This document shows, piece after piece, positions 1 to 10,300 of a stretch of DNA of 36,869 bases; the first letter of the stretch is position 1, and the number at the start of each line of letters is the position of its first letter. This DNA comes from Bigelowiella natans CCMP2755 (Eukaryota; Cercozoa; Chlorarachniophyceae): positions 1-36,869 of the forward strand of contig ADNK01001016.1 in NCBI GenBank assembly GCA_000320545.1, given 5' to 3'. The notes beneath the pieces are model-generated. The model had not been told where the DNA came from. It saw only the letters and a list, made by a program, of their open reading frames with translations, and did no database searches. A program made the translations under genes and the position numbers.

Positions 1-150
1 CACCATCATTTTCTTCGGGAATGTAATCAGTATCACAGTAATCATCGTCTCCTTCATCATCCACTTCCGTATTGAAAACATCTTGAATATCCGAACCGTC
101 ATCTGTTGAAAAATCATATTCGGGTTCGGAAACCTCGGGTTTGTACAGCA
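1..150 (-). CDS. acidic protein, internal exon of a gene cut by the left edge
   Basis: The minus strand is open from an acceptor (catacag) at about 151-153 to the window edge. It reads about 50 residues beginning LYKPEVSEPEYDFSTDDG and continues very acidic, with runs such as DDEGDDDYCDTD. The plus strand in the same place is less protein-like. The (CT)n/(CA)n/(GT)n tract at 166-355 would then be intronic. The family is not recognised: acidic stretches occur in many nuclear and chaperone-like proteins. Start and end of the gene lie outside what can be seen. The assignment rests on an open acidic frame plus one splice acceptor, so confidence is moderate. Confidence 0.5.
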
Positions 151-165
151 CTGTATGGCGACGAG

Positions 166-222
<57 letters not shown>

Positions 223-304
223 TCACCAGTGTGTGTGTGTGTGTGTTGTACATCTTGTTTAGTTACGTGTGTATGTGTGTATGTGTGTATGTGTGTGTGT
301 GTGT

Positions 305-345
<41 letters not shown>

Positions 346-355
346 TGTGTGTGTC
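166..355. repeat. compound microsatellite (CT)n-(CA)n-(GT)n
   Basis: About 190 bp of dinucleotide repeat: CT from about 166, CA from about 203, then interrupted GT with GTAT variants to about 355. It lies between the left-edge minus exon and the plus-strand exon at 393, so it is intronic or intergenic. Peptides read through it are Leu/Ser or Cys/Val runs and should not be taken as genes. Confidence 0.95.
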
Positions 356-392
356 ATCGTCGTCTGCTATCTTTTTCTTTCTTTCTCGGCAG

Positions 393-1222
393 GGTGTTCA
401 ACGTCGTGTAGAGAAGAAAATAGAAGATGAGGTAGTGTCACCCCACCAAAGTCATCAATTAACGTAGACTTTGTAAACTCTCAGCAGATGCACACATTAC
501 AACCATTAAGTATGTATATATTGAATGCACCAACTACGTCTTCACTGGTACTAACTTGACTGTTGTTCGTTACAACACTATAGATTCGAAAGAATCCTGG
601 ATCTGCGGCGAAACGTGCTTTGGAGCTAGGCCTCAAAGACAAAAAGTAGTAGCAGTGCCAGTAGCAGTTGTAGTAGCAACACTAGTAGAAGCAGATCAAC
701 GTATATTACGTTTCCTGTCTCATCTCACCTGCATCGTCACTCACTTCGATTAGCATCATCATGGGAGGGGGAGTGTGTGTCACATGAACATATGACATAG
801 TGAGATATTATTGGCACAAATAGTCCATGATCGATTAACATCTGTTGTTTGTTGCTTAGATATCAATATCACAAATTCTCCAGTGTAGAGGTAGCACACG
901 TTGTCCTTCCGAATTGGCCTAATACTACTACTACTACTTATAATAATAATAATAATAACACTGCTACTAGTACAACTACTTAAGCGACCTCTTCCTCCAC
1001 ATTTCATCAACGAAAAGACAAAAAAACAATTTAATCTTGTTCCTTATTCTACGATGATCACATCGTTTCAAATAGTCGGTACACATGAACACATACACAC
1101 GCACGCAAACACACACACCACACATATCAGGTTGATGTCAAGGCGGAGAGGTTTCAGAGGAAGAAAAAAACAATCCCAAAGCAAGTACGTTCTTGAATAC
1201 ATAACACACACACACACACATA

Positions 1223-1263
<41 letters not shown>

Positions 1264-1510
1264 AGATAAATACCCTGGATATAACTTGATTAATTTGCTG
1301 GTATATCGTATGATGTTTGTATTCGTGTAACAACAGATTTCAAAGGAATGGCTAGAATCTCTCAAAGATCGTCCATCAGTTTTTGACTACTACGGAAGTG
1401 ACCCGCATCGTGAGTCCCAGTACCTGCCTGCTTTGACACCGGATTGCGAGGAAGTTATATCGGAAGTACTAGACCAGGCGGCCTCTCAGACGACGGTTAG
1501 AGATAAATGA
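393..1510 (+). CDS. unidentified protein, last two exons
   Basis: Two exons are visible. Exon 393-431 follows a strong pyrimidine tract and reads GVQRRVEKKIEDE before a GTAGTG donor. Exon 1337-1510 follows aacag and reads ISKEWLESLKDRPSVFDYYG and on to a TGA stop at 1508-1510. Both junctions are phase 0. The joined C-terminus is about 70 residues, charged at first, then with a YGSDPHRES segment and an acidic helical end (CEEVISEVLDQA). The roughly 900-bp intron holds CA and TA repeats. No family is recognised and the 5' exons are not found. The last exon is the more secure of the two; the link to 393-431 is inference. Confidence 0.5.
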
Positions 1511-3147
1511 AAAAACACAATTCACAACTGCACGTGATAGAGAAGCGAAACAGCCACGGTGATAATGAACTTGTGTGTACGTGTTGTTGAATCTACCAGC
1601 TGATGCACCATATGGAAATATTCAGACGCTATCGGACGTTATCATTCCGCTTCGGTTCAGTTGATTTAGGTTGAGAATGGGTCCTCACAGCTGCATCAAA
1701 ATGACAGAATGCGTGCATCTTTATGCTATGTTTGATTCACAATGAGTTGTCATATAAGCTTCAATCCTTTTTTATATGCATAGTATGCATGCCGTATATG
1801 CTCGCATCGCAAGCATTCTGCATGCAGGAACACAAGCAGAATCGACAGCGACTAGCAGCAAATATGCATCGCACTCTCTTGCTTGCTAGCTTGGCCGCAA
1901 AGCAAGAGAATCGAGACAACGCATGCAGCGCATATACTACATAGACACGGTGTAACAAGGTATAATTTATATATTTACACTTGCTTATTGCACAGCTACA
2001 TAAGGATGACCATCGCAAAATATTTAAGCACTACACTACTACTACATCCCTGTCACAGCATATATCGCCGCAGTGATCGATATATGATGTTATCTTCAGC
2101 ACACACTCTGCTGGTGAAATGCATATCGACGTACGTAGCACTGCGTTGCACACCGCTAAACTGGAACATGATGCAGTATGCAGCAGAGGAACGTACATTC
2201 ATAAACACGCTCGCTAACAAATGAAGTGGAATGCCTGTGAATCAGCATTTGCTGGATCATTGATAAACAATTCAAATTTCAACATTTGACGATGCGTTGA
2301 CGTGTAGCTACCAGTGAGATTCTATCAGTTGTTTGTTATTAATGTTGGGGTCGAGGCTTCAATCTTGATCGGCATATGAGATGTTAATACGTTCTATTGC
2401 TTTGAAGGTACGGTCTCCCAGACAAAATCGGGCAATATTCTGGCTCTTTACGATGTGCTGCAGAAAAGCAGCTTACATAATTTCGGTTAATTGCTTAAAC
2501 TGGAAATATTCACTACACTAGCTACGAATTCATTAAGATTTCGATAATCCGCGCATATAGCAGCAATTAGTTGACTGCAAGACGACGATGTACTACTATT
2601 TCAGATTCCAATCTGCAACTCTATATGCGAACCGAAAACACAAAGCGTATAGAAACAACGGAAGTATCGTCGGAAGGAAATCCACAAATTTCCACCATAT
2701 TCTTGGTGTCTTCTTCTCCACTCCCTAAAGATATCACAAAGCAGCACTCAATGTTGCATAATGAATCTTATTTCTCACAAACAGGGGGGGGCATCACGTA
2801 ACTATTGGTCTTATCACAAAGCTCGACCCAGTGGGAAAACACATAGATATTGCTTAGCAGAAAATATGCTTCCCCGTGTTTTTAAGCGAGATATTATGGT
2901 GTTATCCCTGATCTTTTCTACTGAAAAAGGTTGTTCTGATAGGTACGTGCTATTTGTGTCGTAGCAGCTTTGCTTACTACCCAGTATGTTATGTTCCAGT
3001 CCTGGCCCTCGTAGGCAGGCTGCGTAAACCATCTGAAATATAATAAATCGTTGTTCTTTTAGGCACATTTGAAGAGGATTAATTGGGAATTATAGCCGAA
3101 AATATGTGTGCAACACTACCAGTAGTGATAAGTGATGATTTCCTTCA
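1511..3147. other. intergenic, no gene supported
   Basis: From about 1560 to 2240 this is DNA rich in short self-complementary words (TGCATGC, GCATGC, CTAGC, TATGCAT), the type seen again near other gene 3' ends in the window. From 2240 to 3147 I see AT-rich sequence with a G7 run at 2785-2791 and no exon with convincing splice sites. Short open frames of 65-113 codons here have no protein character. Confidence 0.6.
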
Positions 3148-3792
3148 CTATCTTGGATGAAAATGACTAAGTGAGTTTGTATTAAAAACGTACGGTTCTG
3201 CCTCAGCAAATTCGAATCGCATAGTTGCTTCATCTTTTCCTCCTCCAAACCACCATAAAGGCGTGTTCCGTGGGGTAAATCGTCTTATCTTGTAGTACTT
3301 ATCTCCTATTTCCATGAAATAAGGACCCCCTGTTCCAAACTCATATGGCCCTCCATCCCACTGCCACCTAGCCTTTGTTCGTTCTGATCTATCTTTGGAA
3401 CTCGCTCCTTCGCTGTCACCATTGGTACTGGATTTCTTATTTGTGAAGAGATATGGACTGAAGTTCCGACGACCAAAGCGGTTCTTCAGAATCTTTACCC
3501 GCGGTGCTATGCCATCTCGCCCATTAGGTGGTGTAGTAGTTTTGGGCTGGAACCGCGTTCCTTGACCTAAAAGAGGAGCTCGGGATTGAATTTGAAGGTC
3601 GATACTGTCGGGTTCACTCTCGGCTCTAGAAATGACTGTTATTGCGATGTAGCTCGACAAGAGAATGCTAACCCCAGCAGCAAGAAGCGCCCCGACAAGT
3701 CTGAATTCATTTTTACGTTGGATCTGGGCTTTTTCTCTTTGTTCTCTTTTTAGAGATGAAAAGGTGGACCGAGAGGGGCTCGGGGGTATCAT
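3148..3792 (-). CDS. single-span membrane protein of unknown function
   Basis: An uninterrupted 214-codon frame, starting at the ATG whose complement is 3790-3792. Residues about 1-30 are Ser/Lys/Arg rich. A hydrophobic stretch at about 31-54 (LVGALLAAGVSILLSSYIAI) is a likely membrane anchor, with the basic N-terminus cytosolic. After a Pro/Thr/Arg-rich linker comes an aromatic, Gly-rich C-terminal region (WQWDGGPYEFGTGGPYFMEI, then KYYKIRRFTPRN and WWFGGG) that looks folded. I do not recognise the family. It has no obvious intron, unusual beside its neighbours, although a GTACGT donor near the end could move the last dozen residues. The 214-codon length and consistent composition support a real gene. 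Confidence 0.65.
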   Translation of the reverse strand: MIPPSPSRSTFSSLKREQREKAQIQRKNEFRLVGALLAAGVSILLSSYIAITVISRAESEPDSIDLQIQSRAPLLGQGTRFQPKTTTPPNGRDGIAPRVKILKNRFGRRNFSPYLFTNKKSSTNGDSEGASSKDRSERTKARWQWDGGPYEFGTGGPYFMEIGDKYYKIRRFTPRNTPLWWFGGGKDEATMRFEFAEAEPYVFNTNSLSHFHPR

Positions 3793-5085
3793 TGCATTAT
3801 CTGTATCGCCTGTCTTTTTCCTCTGTATGTATGTGTTGGTAGTGCCTGGCGGGAGGGGGGCGCCGTCACACTTTGGTTTTTTTGTTCGAAATCTCCCTCA
3901 ATTGGGATTCTACGACAACAGACCCATAATGTCGTGATGGGAAAACCGTTGATTTTTTGTGCGTGGCTTGAGAAGTAGGGGACTTTTCGATTGTACAGAC
4001 AACCGAGAAGGATGGACTGCCTCCACAGTGGTTTTTTATGGCGATTTATTTTTTTTCCCCCCCTTTTTTTCCATTCGTGGAGAACCTTGGAAAAGGCAGC
4101 GCATATCGTGGTTGAGACTCATTTTAGTTAGGAGAAAAATTATGTTGATATGTTTTTACCTGTATAGTTTTCGAACGGAGGAAAAATATACGCGACAATA
4201 TTATAATCTTGTCGTAGAAGGAAGAGCATCTTTGGAAGTGCTCGTAGCGGATAAAAACGAGCAGTGCTTTTGGTGACATCCCGCCTCTCCTTTGAACGTG
4301 TGTGCAGTAGGGCCTCTTGTTTTCTTATGCATGCGTGTTGTTGTTTGCCTTTCCTTCCTGTGCTTATTGGGGATGTACTCGATCATACCCTGCTTCGTCG
4401 TCGTTCAGATTCAATCCACAAATATGTTGCTTCGCCATCTGAAAAAGCATTCAGAGGCAGCTTGGAAGGTAGCAAGGGCAAATTTATGCTGCTGTAATAT
4501 CCGAATTCAAGGTTGATGTACAATTTGTCTTTTGATGAAAAGGTCTTACGGCATGCCAAATCTCGAATCAACTCTCCATTCTCACGTCTGTAAAGTTGAA
4601 TATTGAAAAGAAAGCAATAACTCCTTACACAATCTTAAGTTTATGTTCTCATTTCATGAGAAGAGAGTGAGGGGAGGGAGGGAGGGAGAGAAGAATGTGC
4701 ACCGTTTTTCTGAGTCGTATGACAAATTCATCATTCAGGTCAGCTGTATAAAGCGGCCGGGGTTGGAGTTATAGGGACCACAATCGCTGCTTGCACTAAT
4801 ACTACGCTCAGGTGATCTAAACCGTCGCTAATCCAAGTGTTGAGTACGTGCATGCGATGGAGGAGATTGGATACCATCGCTCTTCTTATTCTCATGAATC
4901 ACTAAGTGCAACCCATTAATCGTTAGATAGAAGATAGGTGATTAGTACTCAATCAATGCAACCCGTATTTTTGTTGTTGTCGTTATTCGAAACGTGTGCA
5001 AATGATAGATACCTTCTCTTCAATCCTCAAATTTTCTTGGTATTGCTCTAAGTACCATTCGTTGAATACTACTTTAGCCAACCAT
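3793..5085. other. intergenic / upstream region, no firm gene
   Basis: This separates the minus-strand membrane protein from the plus-strand phosphofructokinase, so it should hold two divergent promoters. I see pyrimidine-rich and poly-T tracts at about 4044-4070, a GGGA-rich tract at 4669-4690, and several short frames without protein character. A short open segment ending ACTNTTLR at about 4743-4811 could be a 5' exon of the kinase, but no phase check supports it. Confidence 0.5.
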
Positions 5086-5143
5086 CTCAAGACGAAAGTT
5101 CAACGCAAATGGTCCTTCGCTCACTTAACGGGCCCAACGTGCA
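5086..5143 (+). CDS. possible upstream coding exon of the phosphofructokinase
   Basis: An open segment reading KTKVQRKWSFAHLTGPTC ends at a CAG/GTAGCT donor at 5143, leaving two bases (AG). The first firm kinase exon needs exactly two bases from upstream, giving Arg. Plant-type phosphofructokinases have an HL(T/P) segment shortly before the NPLK motif, which fits loosely. The exon start is unknown and the intron to 5620 is long and repeat-filled. Treat as tentative. Confidence 0.35.
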
Positions 5144-5159
5144 GGTAGCTCCATTTGGC

Positions 5160-5250
5160 AGAAAGATAGTAGTAATAGTAGTAGTAGTAGTAGTAGTAGT
5201 TGTAGTAGTAGTAGTAGTAATAGTAGTAGTAATAGTAGTAGCAGTAGTAC
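5160..5250. repeat. (GTA)n trinucleotide repeat
   Basis: Imperfect GTA/TAG repeats with TTG and TAA interruptions, in the putative first intron of the phosphofructokinase. Confidence 0.95.
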
Positions 5251-5619
5251 ACACTTGCTCTACTTTTAGCTGTACATAGTAAATTAAAAAGTGCGTGAGA
5301 TGTTGCTCATAGTTTCTGTGTAGCACTGAAAGTACTGAGTATACGTGTGGTCTAGTGTGATCATCTGTGCGTGTGTCACGTGTTCATATTTGGCATTTTA
5401 GGGAGTTTGGAGCTGGTTTTTCGGGGGGGGGGGGTCTCTTCCTGAGCAGTACTCAAATGCAAGAGTCCTATCAATTGACCACATTTCAAACTGGATCCAA
5501 CCCTCAAAGTACTTAATAATGCTACCGCTGTAGTTTACTCATAATATATGTAATTCTTTCCCTTCTTTCCTCATCCTTTTCCTCATCCTCCTCCTCAATA
5601 AAAATGCACGATGGAGCAG

Positions 5620-5737
5620 AAAATTAGACAATCCTCTCAAGGGAAGGCCATATCCTCTCTCTCAAAACTTTGTCAACTTTAATGAGAGCATCTTGTTACC
5701 ACCGCTCTTAGAGGTAGTGATTGCTGCTGCTACTGAC

Positions 5738-5769
<32 letters not shown>

Positions 5770-6353
5770 GATAAGGTGGTCGGTGGTGATAGACACACAC
5801 ATATTAATTATATATATGTATATATTTAGTTGGTTTTATTGTATAATTGTTGGCAGCTGCGGTGGCATTTGGTGCTATCACATTATCATCATATCCCTTT
5901 TTCTTCTTCTTGATCGTCATCATTTTGTCGTTGTTTGCATGTAACCTCCCCTCCTCCTCCTCCTCCTCCTCCTCCTCACACTGACCAATTAGGACCCTCA
6001 CAAGCCTCTGGCGGAGCGCATGATGTTTGTCCGAGCAGGGCCAAGGCAACAGATAGCTTTCGAGCCTAAGGGTCATATAACAACAACAACAACAACAATA
6101 ATAATAATAACAATAACCTATTTCTTCTTCTTCTATTGCATCCTCATCATCATTATCACTATCTTCATTATCATCACCATCATCGTTATCATCATCACCA
6201 TCACCACTATCACCATCAACGCATCGTATCGTGTGTACTCGTTTTCTTTTCTTGAATGTCAACATGAATCATGATCATGGGAAACAGAGGTGCGTGCTGC
6301 GATTGTCACGTGCGGCGGCCTTTGCCCTGGGTTGAACACTGTCATACAGGTGT

Positions 6354-6395
<42 letters not shown>

Positions 6396-6858
6396 ATGTG
6401 TGTATGCTCGCTATCTCTTACCATGGCGGTTACAACCGATGATGATGATGCTGACAACAACGACGACGATGATGATGATGATAATGATGTTGGTATTCGG
6501 TTGATTGTGACAACGGCGCCATCCTCCTGCTACTAAGAACGGACAAATAGCAAAGCATATATGATGGTGCTAGCTTCGTCGTACTGCAAAACAGCACAAC
6601 TCTCCTCAATGCAATAGGCTACTACGTATATTTTGTGTATTATTATGTGTGAGTGGTTGGAATTATGATGACAAAGATACGTACGTCGTTTATGCTGAAG
6701 ATGTTACTACTACGACTTCTTCTACTAGGGAATCGTCTATATGTTAAGTTATACCTATGGAGTGGAGAACATCTATGGTAGTACCAACACTACGTAAGTA
6801 GCAGTAGAGAGAGGATGTGATTCGGTACTGCTTCTTGTGACAATGAGAATACTGATAT

Positions 6859-6890
<32 letters not shown>

Positions 6891-9291
6891 TTCAGGAGTT
6901 CCATATGGCTACGGTGGCATTTATGGGGATAAGTAATAGCACTAATAGAGTAGTAGTAATAATAATGCACAACAGCCAATATCGCCATCCTTTTCGTCGT
7001 TGTCCTTAATTATCACAATTCTCATCGTTATTATCATCATTACCTCCACAACAACCGCCATAGGTACTATTCTCATCATCATCCTCATCATGATTGTCGT
7101 TGCCTTCTCTGCTGTAGTAGTAGTAGTAGTTGTTGTTGTTGTTGTTGTTGTTGTTGTACTTACACTTTGATCATCAGAGAATGGATTTCCCTTTCTCCCA
7201 ACAAAGTCACGAAGATACACGATCAGGGAGGTCGTCATCATCAATTAACTAACTAACTATTGTCATTTGCTGCTGCCTACTGCTGCTGCTGCTGTTGGTG
7301 ATGTTCCCGAAACAAATCAACACAATCACTGCATTGCATTACATTGCCCCCCTCCCTCCCATGCTAGTTATAGTTTTTAAATGATGGCAATAGAGCAGCA
7401 GCAGCAGCAGCAGTATCATCAACTATGGGTACACCTAAAAGACGATGACGTGGATATAGAATAATAACAGTATGCATATGCTGCTAGTTGCTCCTCTCCC
7501 CTTCCTCCCATTTCCTTTTAGGATGCATGCAGCTTTTGTTCTTATTCTTCTTCTTCTTCTTCTTCATCTTCTTCTTCTTCCTCCTCAGGAACGATGTTGG
7601 GGTCATCACGAGGCGGTTGGGACCTGGTAGCTGCAGTAGTAGTAGTAGTAGTAGTAGTTGTTGTTGTTGTAGTGGCCTAGTATTATCATCACAGAAGAAA
7701 CATTTACAAGCTCGTTTTGATAATGTGTTGGTTGTATTTGCATGGCATGGATAAATCAAATAATGTATCATGATCTAAATCTTGCCCTCCTGGCTGTCCT
7801 CTGCTGGGTAGCTAATATAGTAGAGCTATTAGTAGTATTCGTGTAGCATTAGTAGTGGTAGTAGTATTAGTACATATGCTCCTCCCCCTCCTGCTGCTGC
7901 TGGTTCTCCACATTGTAGGAGAAGATGATGGCAAGCCTGGAGGAAAAGAAAATCAATCAACTCTATGTTATTGGTGAGGAGGAGGAGGGGGAGGGGGAGG
8001 AGGAGAAGCAGCCGCAGCTCGTTCCTGCGATCATAGTGATGATGATGATGATTATTATTATTATTATTACTATTTATTAGTAAATATTTCTTAATATTGT
8101 AATCTGGCCAAGTACCTCGTACAGGATCATCCTGTCCAGCTTCAATTATGATAATGACAATGATAATAATAATAATAGGTGGGGATGGAACTCACCGAGG
8201 AGCGGAGAAGCTTGCCAATGAGGTGACTCTGATGACATTGCTGCTGCTGCTGCTGTTGATGATGATGATGATGGTGATGGTGATAATTCGTGAAAAAGAA
8301 AGGAAGAATAAGTGTCGTCTGAGCATCCTTTAAATTATACAATTCTCCTGCCCAATCTGCTTCTTGTCTTTTCTTTTCCTACGATCCTCTCCTTTGTATA
8401 TAATATGTTCTTCTTTCCTCTTCCTACGATCCTCTCCTTTATATAACATATTCTTTTTCTCTCTTCTTCCTACGATCCTCTCCTTTTTATAATATGTTCT
8501 TCTTCTTCTTCTTTGTCCTATCCTCCCCTGTTCTTCTTCCATCCATCCATTAGGCAAAGAAAAGGGGCATGAAGATGGTAGTGGCTGGTATACCCAAAAC
8601 CATTGACAATGATGTTCCCTTCATCGATCATTCCTTTGGTTATCGTACCTCGGTGCAAGAGGCCATCAGGGCCATAAAGGCTGCCAACACAGAGGCAAAC
8701 GGCGCTCCTAACTGCATCGGCCTCGTCAAGTTGATGGGGCGACACGCCGGTTTCATTGCAATGCAGGCCAGTATTGCTGCTCGCGTGGTGAATTGCTGCC
8801 TCATCCCTGAGATGGATGTTGATAAGGCCAAGCTATTCGACTACCTCAAGGATCGTCTGAACTCCAAAGGCCATGCGGTTGTTGTTGTCGCAGAAGGCGC
8901 AGGGGTTACGCTGTGCTCTCAAGAAGATGCCCTAGGATTAGACAAGTCTGGTAACCCCATTCTTCCGGACGTCGGCCTCTGGCTCAAGGGGGAAATCAAG
9001 AACTACATGAAGCAAGAAAATATGTCGTACAATCTCAAGTATATAGACCCAACCTACATGATTCGTAGCGTCCCCGCTGATGCCGATGATCAACTCCTAT
9101 GCACGCTTCTCTCCAACCACGCTGTACACGGCGCTATGGCCGGTTTCAGTGGCTTTACAGTGGGGCAGGTCAACCACAAATTCGTGTATATTCCTATTTC
9201 TGAGATCACAAAGCAGTCCCGGCGTGTGGACATCGAGAGTCGCATGTTCTGCAGAATGCTCCTCAACACTGGCCAACCGACCCTCAAGTAG
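5620..9291 (+). CDS. 6-phosphofructokinase, plant-type (ten exons, 5' end missing)
   Basis: Catalyses phosphorylation of fructose 6-phosphate to the 1,6-bisphosphate in glycolysis. Ten phase-consistent exons: 5620-5713, 5993-6071, 6288-6349, 6729-6777, 6896-6932, 7178-7230, 7589-7626, 7919-7973, 8179-8222 and 8554-9291, giving 415 residues. Landmarks in order: [60 protein letters not shown] in part; [26 protein letters not shown]; the nucleotide/phosphate site [13 protein letters not shown]; the catalytic segment [12 protein letters not shown]; then [13 protein letters not shown] with Gly rather than Asp points to ATP as donor, while PKTIDND resembles pyrophosphate-type enzymes; this mixture is usual in the plant-type group. 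The last exon carries 245 residues and the others average about 57 bp. The first residues (perhaps 30-80) were not located securely. Confidence 0.93.
5731..5769. repeat. (GAT)n microsatellite in PFK intron
   Basis: About 12 GAT units just inside the intron after exon 5620-5713. The same intron ends with a (CTC)n tract at about 5948-5977 that serves as the pyrimidine tract before the next acceptor. Confidence 0.9.
6355..6392. repeat. (GT)n microsatellite at a PFK 5' splice site
   Basis: About 17 GT units beginning five bases after the donor at 6350, in the intron after the GGLCPGLN exon. Confidence 0.95.
7524..7583. repeat. (TTC)n tract forming the pyrimidine tract of a PFK acceptor
   Basis: TTC repeats ending in ctcctcag at the 7588 acceptor. 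A CTG/GCT-type repeat at 7280-7295 and CAG repeat at 7394-7410 lie in the same intron. Confidence 0.9.
8371..8520 (+). repeat. minisatellite, about 45 bp x 3
   Basis: The word cctacgatcctctccttt recurs at about 8378, 8423 and 8469, each followed by a TATAA-type AT stretch and a TTCTTCTT tract. The spacing is 45-46 bp. It fills the last intron of the phosphofructokinase and merges into the pyrimidine tract before the acceptor at 8551-8553. Confidence 0.85.
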
Positions 9292-10300
9292 TAGTTAGTA
9301 GCAGCGACACACGTGATGTGCTTGGCACTCGGGTGAGGTTTTTATGGCGGGTCTTTGTTCACGAAATTTAATGTGATCATCAACAAAATGCTTCCATATT
9401 CTTGCATGTTGACAGTCGAAGCAAACAAGTATTGATATCAACGATAATATAGGCGCATTGAACTGAAAAATAGTAACTATGAAATCACAGCACTTGTATC
9501 TCCCATGCATACCGTATGTACTAGTATATACCCCCATATACACAAGAACAACGACAACAACGTCGCATGTCGCAGCTGAGCGTTCTTAATGCAATGCCCG
9601 ATTTGGACATAAGCGCCTGTCTGTGTGTGTGTGTGTGTTCTGCACAGCTTATTCACAGAGCAACATCAGCTAGTCAGGACAACAATTGAAAAGATTTGAT
9701 CAATTCATTGCATCCGTCTCACATGTGCTAGTGTGCGTGCATGACAATGGAGATACTACTAGACTACTAGTTAGACTAGCTAGTAGCTAGGGCAGCTCTA
9801 GAGCTGTCATGCAGCTGTGTCATTGTGATCATCAACATCAACACGTCTAGATGTCTCTGTTTGGCGCTCTAACTAGGCCTAGAGGCACACAGAGGTCAAC
9901 GCATGCACATGCACGTGCGTGCTTGATCATCTCGCACGCACACGCATGCAGCGCCCCCCACGCGTTCCATTGCGTTGTTGGTGCGACCTTCATGCATCAA
10001 AGTACGTGTAATGAGCATGCGGCCTGGCGTTTACGGTCCACGCACTAGCGCAAGCTTTATATGGACGACCTTGACATAGCCACGTATGCACGACTAGACG
10101 TTTTTATGTATGCCGTCGTTGTGACAAATTGTGCCAGCTTATATCACAACTTACATCTCGATATACCTTGGCATACGGCCCGATGAGATGCATGTTTGCA
10201 CTGTCTAATTGGCAATTTGATCTCAGCTTATTCTGATGTTCAAGTTCCCAATTCCATGCATTTTGAGAAATCAGGGAGTCTCACCTAAGTAATTATGATT
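9292..10300. other. convergent intergenic region with palindromic-word block
   Basis: Lies between the stop codons of the phosphofructokinase (plus) and the cyclotransferase (minus). A short GT run is at 9619-9638. From about 9730 to 10060 the DNA is dense in CTAG, GCATGC, TGCA and GATC words, for example gcatgcacatgcacgtgc. I see no exon or RNA gene. A 65-codon frame at 9851-10048 is in this composition and is not credible. Confidence 0.6.

Noticed and set aside
106-467. Plus-strand frames of 101-108 codons through the CT/CA/GT tract
   Set aside because: The peptides are Leu-Ser, Thr-His and Cys-Val runs from microsatellite DNA; only the segment from 393 on has splice support.
1560-2240. 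Possible tRNA or small RNA gene suggested by the many hairpin-forming words
   Set aside because: No cloverleaf, no A/B box pair and no extended complementary stems; only short palindromic words.
3959-4276. 105-codon plus-strand frame upstream of the membrane protein
   Set aside because: Opens with GTG, not ATG, contains poly-T-derived Phe runs and has no recognisable domain; likely promoter DNA.
5804-6274. Frames of 84-153 codons rich in Asp/Glu or Ile/Thr
   Set aside because: Produced by GAT, CTC and CAA repeats inside phosphofructokinase introns; they overlap the true exon 5993-6071 in other frames.
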